From the NCBI RefSeq assembly GCF_000298175.1, contig NZ_BAGZ01000003.1, forward strand, positions 124,001 to 188,000: a stretch of DNA of 64,000 nt. The letters run 5' to 3'. The position numbers and the translations under genes were made by a program. The notes under the pieces are model-generated. The model ran no database searches and was not told the DNA's origin. It worked only from the letters and a program-made list of their open reading frames with translations. This DNA is from Austwickia chelonae NBRC 105200 (GTDB taxonomy: Bacteria; Actinomycetota; Actinomycetes; Actinomycetales; Dermatophilaceae). The number at the start of each line of letters is the position of its first letter. Position 1 is the first letter of the stretch. Of this stretch, positions 34,419 to 42,511 are shown in pieces.

Positions 34419-36116
34419 TCACAGATCGCGTACGGAAGGTTCGGCCAACAGTCGGACGATCTCCCTGGCCGCCTCGGCCGAGGAGGTCCGACGTGCCGCC
34501 GCAGCCATGGCCCGGCAGGTCGCCATGTCGTGGGCGCGCAGGGCCGCCCGTACCCGAGGCACCCGGGAAGGTGCCATCGACAGACTGTTCACGCCCAGGC
34601 CCACCAGCACACAGGCCAGCAGGGGGTCGCCCGCGGCCTCGCCGCAGACCCCGACCGGGCGGATCCGTCCGACCTCTCCCGGACCGGCCTCGCACGCCCC
34701 TTCACAGGTGATCGCGACCAGGTCCAGGAGCGCCGGCTGCCAGGGGTCCAGGTAGCCCGAGAGCGCACCGTTCATCCGGTCGGCGGCGAAGGTGTACTGC
34801 GACAGGTCGTTCGTGCCGATCGACGCGAAATCACAGATCTGCAGGAGCTCCCGCGAGCGCAGCGCGGCCGCGGGAACCTCCACCATCGTCCCGGCCGTGC
34901 GCAGTCCGACGGCTCGGACTGCCGCGGTGAAGATCTCAGCGTCCGCGCGGGTCGCGACCATGGGCGCCATCACCCACACGTCTGCGCTGCTCTGCCGGGC
35001 GGCATCGGCGATCGCGCTGAGCTGCACCACCAGCAGGCTGTCGACGCTGCGTTGCAGCCGCAGGCCTCGTACGCCCAGCGCCGGGTTCTCCTCGGTGACC
35101 GCGGGGACGAAGGGCAGGGGTTTGTCCGCTCCGGCGTCCAGGGTGCGGACCACGACCTTCTTCCCGGCGAAGGCTTCGAAGACCTCCGTGTACATCCGGG
35201 TCTGTTCTTCCCTGGTGGGTGCTTGGGCCCGGTCCAGGTAGGCGAATTCGGTGCGGAAAAGTCCGACGCCCTCGACATCCGTCCCGGCGGCGGCCCGGGC
35301 GTCCTGCGGGGTGCCGATGTTGACCAGGAGTTGCACGCGGGCGCCGTCCTTGGTCGAACCGGGCCCCGAGGCCTCCGCGCAGAGGGCCGCGCGGGTCGAT
35401 TCCTGTTTGCGGGCCGCGGTGATCTGGCTCTCCGTGGGGCGGAGCAGGACGGTACCGGTGCTGCCGTCGAGCAGGACCTTCTTGCCCTCGGGCAGGTTCA
35501 GGGCTTCGGGTGCGCCGACCACCGCGGGGATGCCGAGTTGGGCGGCCAGGATCGCGGTGTGTCCGGTGCGTCCGCCCTCGCTGGTGATGAAACCGACGAT
35601 CTTCTTCGGGTTCAGCCCTGCGGTCTGCGAGGGCGCGAGGTCGCGGGCGACCAGGACGGAGGGGGTTTTCACCGTGGGGATGGTCGGCTCGGGGACGCCG
35701 AGCAGGCGGCAGGTCGCCCGTGCGCCGACGTCCCGGAGGTCGGTGACCCGTTCGGCCATGTATCCGCCCAGCTGGGTCAGCATGTCGCAGTAGCCGTCCA
35801 CTGCGTCGGTGAGGGCTTGGGCGGCTCCGGCGCCGGTGGCGAGTCGTTCGTCGACCGCTGCGGCCAGCCCGGGGTCGCGGGCGATCATCACGCCGGCCTC
35901 GAGGATCTCCTTGGCCGAGGGGTCGGCGGTCGCGGCCTGTTTCTCCAGGGCGACGGCGACCTCTTCGAGGGCCGTCCTGATCCGCCGGGCGGATTCCTTC
36001 TGGTTGGCCGACTTGGGTTCGTCGAAGGGTGGGCGGGGCATCTCGGCGAGGCGGACCACCGGGCCGACGGCGATGCCTTCGCTGACGCCGATGCCGTTCA
36101 GGGTGCGTTCACTCAT
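34419..36116 (-). CDS. ptsI: Phosphoenolpyruvate-protein phosphotransferase (PTS enzyme I)
   Basis: Enzyme I takes phosphate from phosphoenolpyruvate and gives it to HPr. The 565-residue protein has the phosphorylatable His186 in GGRTGHTAIL and the substrate-site blocks GVGLFRTEFAYL and RTLDAGADKPLPF. IGTNDLSQYTFAADR and the active cysteine segment VGVCGEAAGDP follow. The gene starts four bases after ptsH, and the pair follows a transketolase gene. There is no GAF domain, so it is the sugar-type enzyme rather than PtsP. Confidence 0.96.
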   Translation of the reverse strand: MSERTLNGIGVSEGIAVGPVVRLAEMPRPPFDEPKSANQKESARRIRTALEEVAVALEKQAATADPSAKEILEAGVMIARDPGLAAAVDERLATGAGAAQALTDAVDGYCDMLTQLGGYMAERVTDLRDVGARATCRLLGVPEPTIPTVKTPSVLVARDLAPSQTAGLNPKKIVGFITSEGGRTGHTAILAAQLGIPAVVGAPEALNLPEGKKVLLDGSTGTVLLRPTESQITAARKQESTRAALCAEASGPGSTKDGARVQLLVNIGTPQDARAAAGTDVEGVGLFRTEFAYLDRAQAPTREEQTRMYTEVFEAFAGKKVVVRTLDAGADKPLPFVPAVTEENPALGVRGLRLQRSVDSLLVVQLSAIADAARQSSADVWVMAPMVATRADAEIFTAAVRAVGLRTAGTMVEVPAAALRSRELLQICDFASIGTNDLSQYTFAADRMNGALSGYLDPWQPALLDLVAITCEGACEAGPGEVGRIRPVGVCGEAAGDPLLACVLVGLGVNSLSMAPSRVPRVRAALRAHDMATCRAMAAAARRTSSAEAAREIVRLLAEPSVRDL

Positions 36117-36120
36117 CGGC

Positions 36121-36390
36121 TCACTCCGAGTCCAGGTCGCGGGAGAGGAACTCGACCAGGCGGTCCAGGGCTTCTTCTGCGCCTTCGCCGTCGGCGGTGA
36201 GGGTGACCTCTTCGCCGTGGCGTGCGCCCAGGGTCATCACGCCCAGCATGCTGCGCCCGTCGACGGGGCCGCGGTCGCCGCAGGCGATCGTGACCGGCAG
36301 CCCGGTGGCCATCACCTCTTGGACGAAGAGGGAAGCGGGGCGGGCGTGCAGGCCGACGGAGGCGGCGACGGGCACGGTGCGGACAGCCAT
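36121..36390 (-). CDS. ptsH: Phosphocarrier protein HPr
   Basis: The 89-residue HPr has the phosphorylation site His15 in GLHARPA and a serine (Ser47) followed by MLGVMTLGA at the place of the regulatory serine. The protein passes phosphate from enzyme I to EIIA. The ATG at 36388-36390 lies 30 bases after the transketolase stop, and AGGAGAAAAA precedes it. It is part of a tkt-ptsH-ptsI operon. Confidence 0.96.
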   Translation of the reverse strand: MAVRTVPVAASVGLHARPASLFVQEVMATGLPVTIACGDRGPVDGRSMLGVMTLGARHGEEVTLTADGEGAEEALDRLVEFLSRDLDSE

Positions 36391-36422
36391 GGTTTTTCTC
36401 CTCAGGGACGGTTGTCGATCAG

Positions 36423-38531
36423 CTACGAGCTGACGGTGTCTGGGGTTGCGCCGGAGGATTCGTCCCGCGAGGGGTCGCCGCGGCGCACGGCGGAAAGTGA
36501 CGATCGGGCGGCGTCGACGACGGCGTCGAGGTTGATCCCGGCCCGGGCCAGGACGATATCGCCGGGCCCGCTCTCGCCGAACTGGTCAACGCCGACAGCC
36601 CGTCCGTAAGTGCCCAGGTAGCGCCACCAGTCTGTGGTGGCCCCTGCTTCGACGCTCACCCGGGCGGCGACTATCGGCGGTAGGACCGTTTCCTGGTAGG
36701 AGGTCTCTTCCTCCTCGAACCATTCCAGGCAGGGCATCGACACGATGCGGGCGCCGATGCCCTCGTCGGCGAGGCGGTCGGCTGCGGCGCAGGCCAGGTG
36801 GACTTCCGAGCCGGTGGCCAGGAGTAGGACGTCGACCTGTTCGCAGTCGCGCAGGATGTAGCCGCCTCGGGCCGCTCCGGCTGTGCCGACGGGCTGGGCG
36901 GCGACGGGCGGGGTGGCCTGGCGGGCGCCGATGATCGCGGTGGGTCCGGTGGCCCGTTCCATGGTGCGCTGCCACACTCCGAGGGTCTCCCCGGCGTCGG
37001 CGGGCCGGGCCACGGCCAGTCCGGGAACGGCCCGGAGACTGGTCAGGTGTTCGACCGGTTGGTGGGTGGGCCCGTCCTCACCGACGGCCACGGAGTCGTG
37101 GGAGAAGAGGTAGAGCACGGGCAGGTGCATGAGTGCGGCCATCCGCAGGGCTGGTCGCATGTAGTCGGAGAAGACGAGATATCCGTTGGCGAACGGACGG
37201 GTCAGTCCGCTCAGGGCCATGCCGTTGACCAGTGCGCCCATCGCGTGTTCGCGGATCCCGAAGTGGATCTGTCGCCCGCCGGGGCCGCCTGGGCGTCCGG
37301 TGGTGTCCTGCGGGCTGAGGGCGTTGTCGTGGGCGCTGATGCGGCCGCAGGCGGTGTCGGCGAGGTCGGCGGATCCTCCCCAGAGTTCGGGAAGATGTGT
37401 GCCCAGGCCGGCGAGGATCCGCGCGGTGACGGTGCGGGTGGCGATCGGGCCGGTGAGTCCTGCGAGGTCGCGGGTGATCTCGTCCCACAGGCAGTCGGGG
37501 AGTTCCCGGGTGTGCAGGCGCCGGTGGAGGGCGCGGCATTCGGGGGTGGCCTGGTCGTACCACCGGTCGTAGCGGAGCTGCCATTGTGCGCGCAGGTCGG
37601 TGCCGCGTTCTGCGGCGGACTTCCTGGAGTGGACGAGCAGTTCGTCGGGCAGGAACAGCTGTTTGTCGGGGTCGAGTCCGAGGGCTTCCTTGGTGGCGCG
37701 GATCTCGGTTTCGCCGACCGGTCCGGCGTGGGCGGCGGCGGTGCCGCCGAGGTTCGGCATGGGGTGTCCGATGCGGGTGCGGATCCGGACGAAGGTGGGG
37801 GCTTCGCCGTCGTGGGCTTCAGCGGCTTCGGCGAGGATCCGGTCGATCGCGTCGAGGTCCTCGGCGTCGTCGAGCGTGAGGATGCGGAAACCGTAGGCGG
37901 CGAAGCGGGCGGGGACGTCCTCGGAGGTCGTGATCGAGGTGGGCCCTTCGATGCTGATGCCGTTGTCGTCCCAGAGGACGACCAGTCGCCCGAGTCGCAG
38001 GTGTCCGGCGAGCGCGGCGGCTTCGTGGGAGAGGCCTTCCATCAGGTCGCCGTCGGAGGCGAGGCACCAGATGCGGTGGTCGAAGGGGCTTTCTCCGGCG
38101 GGGCTGTGCGGGTCGAGGAGGGCGCGGATCCGGCGGGCTTCCATGGCCATGCCGACGGCATTGCCCAGGCCTTGGCCCAGCGGCCCGGTGGAGGTCTCCA
38201 CCCCGGGGGTGACACCGAGTTCGGGGTGGCCGGGGGTGAGGGCGTGGAGTGTGCGTGCGCGGCGGAGGTCTTCGAGTTCGAGACCGTATCCGGTCAGGAA
38301 GAGTTGCAGGTAGAGGGCGAGGCTCGCGTGTCCTGCGGAGAGGACGAATCTGTCCCGTCCGGCCCAGGCGGGGTCGTGGGGGTGGTGGGCGAGTCGATGC
38401 CGGTAGAGCACGGTCATCAGAGGGGTCAGTCCGACTGCGGTACCGGCGTGGCCGTTGCCTTTGGCCTGGACGATGTCCAGGGGCAGCACCCGGGCGTATC
38501 GGATCAGATCTGCGTCGGCCGAGGTGATCAT
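36423..38531 (-). CDS. tkt: Transketolase
   Basis: Transketolase moves two-carbon units between pentose-phosphate-pathway sugars using thiamine diphosphate. The 702-residue product has KGNGHAGTAVGLTPLM, SAGHASLALYLQL, GPLGQGLGNAVGMA and the cofactor motif SDGDLMEGLSHEAA with LVVLWDDN. The pyrimidine-domain block FGIREHAMGALVNG and HDSVAVGEDGPTHQPVEHL carries catalytic histidines. ATG 38531 is chosen because it begins the conserved region, with AGGAT upstream; a frame to 38630 crosses the operator. The operator-like repeat at 38610 matches the one at the PTS genes. Confidence 0.95.
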   Translation of the reverse strand: MITSADADLIRYARVLPLDIVQAKGNGHAGTAVGLTPLMTVLYRHRLAHHPHDPAWAGRDRFVLSAGHASLALYLQLFLTGYGLELEDLRRARTLHALTPGHPELGVTPGVETSTGPLGQGLGNAVGMAMEARRIRALLDPHSPAGESPFDHRIWCLASDGDLMEGLSHEAAALAGHLRLGRLVVLWDDNGISIEGPTSITTSEDVPARFAAYGFRILTLDDAEDLDAIDRILAEAAEAHDGEAPTFVRIRTRIGHPMPNLGGTAAAHAGPVGETEIRATKEALGLDPDKQLFLPDELLVHSRKSAAERGTDLRAQWQLRYDRWYDQATPECRALHRRLHTRELPDCLWDEITRDLAGLTGPIATRTVTARILAGLGTHLPELWGGSADLADTACGRISAHDNALSPQDTTGRPGGPGGRQIHFGIREHAMGALVNGMALSGLTRPFANGYLVFSDYMRPALRMAALMHLPVLYLFSHDSVAVGEDGPTHQPVEHLTSLRAVPGLAVARPADAGETLGVWQRTMERATGPTAIIGARQATPPVAAQPVGTAGAARGGYILRDCEQVDVLLLATGSEVHLACAAADRLADEGIGARIVSMPCLEWFEEEETSYQETVLPPIVAARVSVEAGATTDWWRYLGTYGRAVGVDQFGESGPGDIVLARAGINLDAVVDAARSSLSAVRRGDPSRDESSGATPDTVSS

Positions 38532-38609
38532 CCCTGAGTCATCCTTCGCTGTGGTCGCCCTGGGACCTGTCGGCTGCGGTGGTTGCCGAAGGCCCCAGGG
38601 CTTGATCCA

Positions 38610-38633
38610 GTTATGACTAGAGTAAGACAAAAC
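38610..38633. promoter_or_regulatory. Putative ROK-repressor operator upstream of tkt-ptsH-ptsI
   Basis: GTTATG and CAAAAC are separated by 12 bases; the wider arms CAGTTATGAC and GACAAAACTG match at 8 of 10 positions. Its outline equals the GTTTTG-N12-CAAAAC repeat at 40031. A -10-like TACTCT (minus strand) lies in the spacer. It is about 80 bases from the tkt start codon. Confidence 0.5.
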
Positions 38634-38690
38634 TGCGGAGAGCGCGAGCCCCCAGGTGAACCCCTCGGTACGCCTCCCCCTGCCGGCCGG

Positions 38691-39974
38691 TCAGCCCGCC
38701 GAGCGACCGGCCCCCACCATCGCGTCCACCACCACCGGGTCCAGGGCCTCTTCCAGAGCCAACAGTGCCGCCCCGATGACACCGGTGTCCTCCTTGATCG
38801 TCGAGGCCACGATCTGGGTACTCGCCGCCGCCAACGGATGCACCCGGGAAGCGGCCACCGAACGGATCGAGTCGATCAACAGGGGATTGTCCTCGGCGAG
38901 CGTGCCTCCCACCACGACCAACTCCGGGTTCAAGGTCGAGATCGCGTCCCCGATCACCCGGCCGATGTGTCGACCGGCCCGCACCACGTGCTCGGCGACC
39001 TCCGGGTCACCGGCGTGGAGCAGCTCCACGATGTCCCGTCCGCGCTTCAGCCCGCGGCCGCGCTCACCCAGCGCCCGGCGGATGGCCTCCCCGCTGGCCA
39101 CGGCTTCGGCGCAGCCCGACTGGCCGCAGCGACAGCGCACATCGCTGGCCGGGTCGGGGACATGCCCCAGGTCGCCGGCGATCCCACCGACGCCACGCAC
39201 CACGCAGGCATTGGCCACGATCCCGCAGGCCAGGGTGATGCCCACCTTGAAGACGATGAGATCGCGCACGTCCGGCCAGGTGGTCCGCCACTCCCCGAGC
39301 GCCATGATGTTGGCGTCCTTGTCCACGACCACCGGGACCGCCTCCACCCCCAAGCCGGGCAGGAAGGCCATGATCTCGCGGGCGATGACCACATCGGCCC
39401 ATTGACCGCCCAGGTCGGACAGCCCGCCGCGCTCCGGAGGACGGGCCATCCGCCCGCCCAGCTCCACCGGGCTGGGCACGCCCACACCCACGCCGAGGAC
39501 CGTCCTGGGCTCGATCCCCCGCTGTTCGAGCATCCGCCGCAACCGGGTCCCCACCGCACCGAGCACCACACCGGGACCGGCAGACATGTCGACGTCCAGG
39601 TCTTCCAGGGCGACGGTGCGACAGCCCAGGTCGGAGACCCCGATCCGGGTGTGGCTGGATCCCAGTACCACGCTGAGCAGGTATCCGGCCTGTTCGTTGA
39701 ACGAGAAGACCTTCGGGGGACGCCCACCGGAGCCGCCCTGGCGGGCCCGTTCCACGATGAGCCCCGATCCCAGCAGGGCATCGAGTCGGGATTCGACGGT
39801 CGCCCGGGCGAACCCGGTCATGTCGATCAGGTCGCGGCGGGTCAGCCCGCCCGACTCCCGGATGACCGCGAGCAGGGCCCCCGGCCCCACCTCCGAACGC
39901 AGCCCCGTGCGGGGTCGGATCGCGCCGGCCCTGCGGATGGACCGCGCCCCCATCGGGCGTCCCGTCTCCTCCAT
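38691..39974 (-). CDS. ROK family transcriptional regulator
   Basis: This 427-residue protein joins an N-terminal winged helix (GLTRRDLIDMTGFARATVESRL) to a ROK sugar-binding domain. The ROK zinc motif appears as RCRCGQSGCAEA, with the preceding GDLGHVPDP, and the sugar/ATP fold has VVVDKDANIMALGEW. Regulators of this type sense sugars or sugar phosphates. The ATG at 39972-39974 has GAGGGGAATTCC upstream; a frame to 40082 crosses the operator. It diverges from the PTS operon, so it is probably its local repressor and, through the matching repeat, that of tkt-ptsHI. Confidence 0.9.
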   Translation of the reverse strand: MEETGRPMGARSIRRAGAIRPRTGLRSEVGPGALLAVIRESGGLTRRDLIDMTGFARATVESRLDALLGSGLIVERARQGGSGGRPPKVFSFNEQAGYLLSVVLGSSHTRIGVSDLGCRTVALEDLDVDMSAGPGVVLGAVGTRLRRMLEQRGIEPRTVLGVGVGVPSPVELGGRMARPPERGGLSDLGGQWADVVIAREIMAFLPGLGVEAVPVVVDKDANIMALGEWRTTWPDVRDLIVFKVGITLACGIVANACVVRGVGGIAGDLGHVPDPASDVRCRCGQSGCAEAVASGEAIRRALGERGRGLKRGRDIVELLHAGDPEVAEHVVRAGRHIGRVIGDAISTLNPELVVVGGTLAEDNPLLIDSIRSVAASRVHPLAAASTQIVASTIKEDTGVIGAALLALEEALDPVVVDAMVGAGRSAG

Positions 39975-40030
39975 GGAATTCCCCTCGCGACGTTGCTCAA
40001 CGACATCACCAAGGCTAGCGACAACCGACG

Positions 40031-40054
40031 GTTTTGACCTATAGTGACCAAAAC
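40031..40054. promoter_or_regulatory. Putative ROK-repressor operator at the PTS promoter
   Basis: GTTTTG and CAAAAC are inverted arms separated by 12 bases; the spacer contains TATAGT (40040-40045), a near-consensus -10 for the PTS operon. A repressor bound here would block the divergent promoters. Confidence 0.55.
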
Positions 40055-40096
40055 TTGGGGCCGATCGGTCCCGGTGACGCATGAGGAGGCACAGCG

Positions 40097-40588
40097 GTGT
40101 GCGCGAAACAGGAGCCTGAAAGCAGGTCCCTCACGGACCTGTTACCCCCCGAAGCCGTCCATCTGCATGCGTCCGCAGCGGATTGGCGCGCCGCCGTGGA
40201 AGAAGCCGGCAGGCTCCTCCACGAGAGCGGAAGTACCACCGCCGCCTACACCCAACAGATGATCGCCGCCGTCGACCGGTTCGGCCCGTACATCGTCATC
40301 GCCCCCGGCTTCGCCCTCGCCCACGCGCAGGCCTCAGAAGCCGTCCTCGAACCGGGCATGTCCTGGCTCTCCCTCGACGAGCCCGTGTCCTTCGGACACC
40401 CCCAGAACGACCCCGTCGACCTCGTCGTAGGGTTGGCCAGCACCGACCACGACACCCACCTCGAGGCCCTCCGGCAGATCGCCGAGATCGTCTCTGATCC
40501 AGCCCGTCGCGCGGAGCTGTCCGCAGCCGACGACGCAGACCAGCTCCTCCACGCCATCGACGCCAGCCTGGGAAAGAAGGACTCATGA
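40097..40588 (+). CDS. PTS sugar transporter EIIA component (ascorbate/mannitol-type, UlaC-like)
   Basis: The 163-residue EIIA domain has the phosphorylation site His76 in APGFALAHAQAS, resembling the APGIALxHAR block of UlaC. It receives phosphate from HPr and passes it to EIIB. GTG at 40097 has a perfect AGGAGG ten bases upstream. The gene ends ATGA with EIIB. The sugar specificity is unknown. Confidence 0.92.
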   Translation: MCAKQEPESRSLTDLLPPEAVHLHASAADWRAAVEEAGRLLHESGSTTAAYTQQMIAAVDRFGPYIVIAPGFALAHAQASEAVLEPGMSWLSLDEPVSFGHPQNDPVDLVVGLASTDHDTHLEALRQIAEIVSDPARRAELSAADDADQLLHAIDASLGKKDS

Positions 40589-40857
40589 AGATCATCGCCG
40601 TCTGCGGAATGGGAATCGGCACCTCCATCCTCCTGAAGATGAACACCGAGAAAGCTCTCGAGGCCCTCGGCATCGAGGGCGAGGTCGAAGCCGCCGACAT
40701 CGGCACCGCCAAGGGCGCCGCGGCGATGGCCGACCTGGTGCTCACCAGCGCCGAGCTCGCCGGCGAGCTCGAAGACCTGAGCACCCCGGTGCGGATCGTC
40801 ACCAACTTCATGGACGTCGACGAGATCTCCGAACAGATCTCGTCCCTCGGCGAGTAG
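40585..40857 (+). CDS. PTS sugar transporter EIIB component (UlaB-like)
   Basis: The 90-residue protein has the phosphocysteine Cys7 in VCGMGIGTS and the overall outline of the lactose/ascorbate-type EIIB fold. ATG 40585 overlaps the EIIA stop by four bases. It hands phosphate to the sugar as it passes through EIIC. Confidence 0.93.
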   Translation: MKIIAVCGMGIGTSILLKMNTEKALEALGIEGEVEAADIGTAKGAAAMADLVLTSAELAGELEDLSTPVRIVTNFMDVDEISEQISSLGE

Positions 40858-40887
40858 CCGACGAAGCACGGTCGGGAAGACATCGTC

Positions 40888-42405
40888 ATGCAGATCGCGA
40901 ACTTCATCGTCAACCAGATCCTGTCGGTGCCGGCCTACCTGGTCGGCATCATCACGGCCATCGGACTGCTCGCCATGGGCAAGAAATCCGGACAGGTCAT
41001 CGGAGGAGCGCTCAAGGCCACCCTGGGCTTCCTCATCCTCGGAGCCGGTGCCAACGTGGTCGTGGCCTCGCTCAAGCCCCTGGGCGAACTGATCCTGAAG
41101 ACCACCGGGGCACAAGGAGTCGTGCCCACCAACGAGGCCATCGTCTCCATCGCCGCAGAACAGTTCGGCGCCCAGGTCGCCTGGGTGATGATCGGCGGCT
41201 TCCTGATCAGCCTGGTCATCGCCCGGTTCACCCCGCTGAAGTATGTCTTCCTGACCGGGCATCACATGTTCTTCATGGCGACCATGCTGACCGTGGTGCT
41301 CTCCGTGGCCAAGCCATCCCCCGTCCTCCAGGTCGTGGTGGCCTCGGTCCTGCTCGGCACGATCATGACGGTCATGCCGGCGATCTCCCAGCCGTACACC
41401 AAGAAGGTCACCGGCAACGACAAACTGGCCATCGGGCACTTCGGCACCCTCGGCTATGTCGCCGCCGGCGCCGTGGGCCAGGCCGTCGGACGGACCTCGC
41501 CGTCCACCGAGGACATCAAGGTCCCCGAGGGATTGCGCTTCCTGCGCGACTCGATGGTGGCCACCGCCCTGTCGATGGTCCTCTTCTACGTGGTCTTCTG
41601 CAGCTGGGCCTGGGCGAAGCTCGGCAGCGACATCGCCTTCCCGATGCTGAAAGCAGCCGACGGCGGCGAATTCATCATGAAGGGCGTCGCCCAGGGCCTC
41701 CAGTTCGGCATCGGGGTCTCGATCATCCTGTACGGGGTGCGCACCATCCTGTCCGAGCTGGTCCCGGCGTTCGAGGGCATCTCCCGCAAGATCGTCCCCG
41801 GTGCGGTCCCCGCCCTGGACTGCCCGATCGTCTACCCCTTCGCCCCCAACGCCGTCCTGATCGGCTTCGTCTCCTCCTTCACCGGTGGACTCGTCTCCTT
41901 CGCCCTGCTGGCCTCGTTCCTCGGTCCGGCGCTGGGCCTGGCGTTGATCCTGCCCGGAATGGTCCCGCACTTCTTCACCGGCGGTGCCGCCGGAGTCTTC
42001 GGGAATGCCACCGGCGGTCGGCGCGGCGCTGTCTTCGGCGGATTCGTCAACGGAATGCTGATCTCCTTCCTCCCGGCCTTCCTGCTGGGTGTCCTCGGCA
42101 CCCTCGGTTTCGCGAATACGACCTTCGGCGACGCCGACTTCGGCTGGTACGGGTTCCTGATCGGTCACACCATCAAGCTCGGCCCGGTCGGCGGCCTGAT
42201 CGGGCTGGCAGCCCTGTCCGCGGCCCTGCTCGCCGGCGCCATCTGGGTGCAGAAACGTTTCGTGGACTCCGGCTGGCAGCCGGCCGCGAAGCGCACCGCC
42301 TGGCTGGCCGAGCAGAAGGAAAAGGCCAAGGCCGCCAAAGCTGCCACAGCTGCCACAGCTGCCAAGGCCGCCACAGCTGAACCGGCTGCCGAGACCAAAG
42401 CCTGA
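40888..42405 (+). CDS. PTS sugar transporter EIIC component (UlaA/SgaT family)
   Basis: This 505-residue membrane transporter has about eleven hydrophobic helices. Typical UlaA segments are PAYLVGIITAIGLLAMGKKSGQ, KATLGFLILGAGA, FLTGHHMFFMA and GMVPHFFTGGAAGVFGNATGG. The last 40 residues form a low-complexity Lys/Ala tail. In E. coli UlaA imports ascorbate; no ascorbate-catabolism gene is present here, so the substrate could be ascorbate or another pentose-like compound. It ends the PTS operon before a strong terminator. Confidence 0.93.
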   Translation: MQIANFIVNQILSVPAYLVGIITAIGLLAMGKKSGQVIGGALKATLGFLILGAGANVVVASLKPLGELILKTTGAQGVVPTNEAIVSIAAEQFGAQVAWVMIGGFLISLVIARFTPLKYVFLTGHHMFFMATMLTVVLSVAKPSPVLQVVVASVLLGTIMTVMPAISQPYTKKVTGNDKLAIGHFGTLGYVAAGAVGQAVGRTSPSTEDIKVPEGLRFLRDSMVATALSMVLFYVVFCSWAWAKLGSDIAFPMLKAADGGEFIMKGVAQGLQFGIGVSIILYGVRTILSELVPAFEGISRKIVPGAVPALDCPIVYPFAPNAVLIGFVSSFTGGLVSFALLASFLGPALGLALILPGMVPHFFTGGAAGVFGNATGGRRGAVFGGFVNGMLISFLPAFLLGVLGTLGFANTTFGDADFGWYGFLIGHTIKLGPVGGLIGLAALSAALLAGAIWVQKRFVDSGWQPAAKRTAWLAEQKEKAKAAKAATAATAAKAATAEPAAETKA

Positions 42406-42425
42406 CCGGCCCGGCCGACCCGCAT

Positions 42426-42461
42426 CGATCGGGGCTCTCCCCACCGGGAGAGCCCCGATCG
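42426..42461. terminator. Bidirectional hairpin terminator after the PTS operon
   Basis: A perfect 16-base stem (42426-42441 with 42446-42461) has the four-base loop CACC. It separates the PTS operon from the convergent hydrolase gene. Confidence 0.75.
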
Positions 42462-42511
42462 GCGTCTCCGAAGAAAGTGAAAAGCCAGGGGACGCGGGAC
42501 CCGACGCCGGG

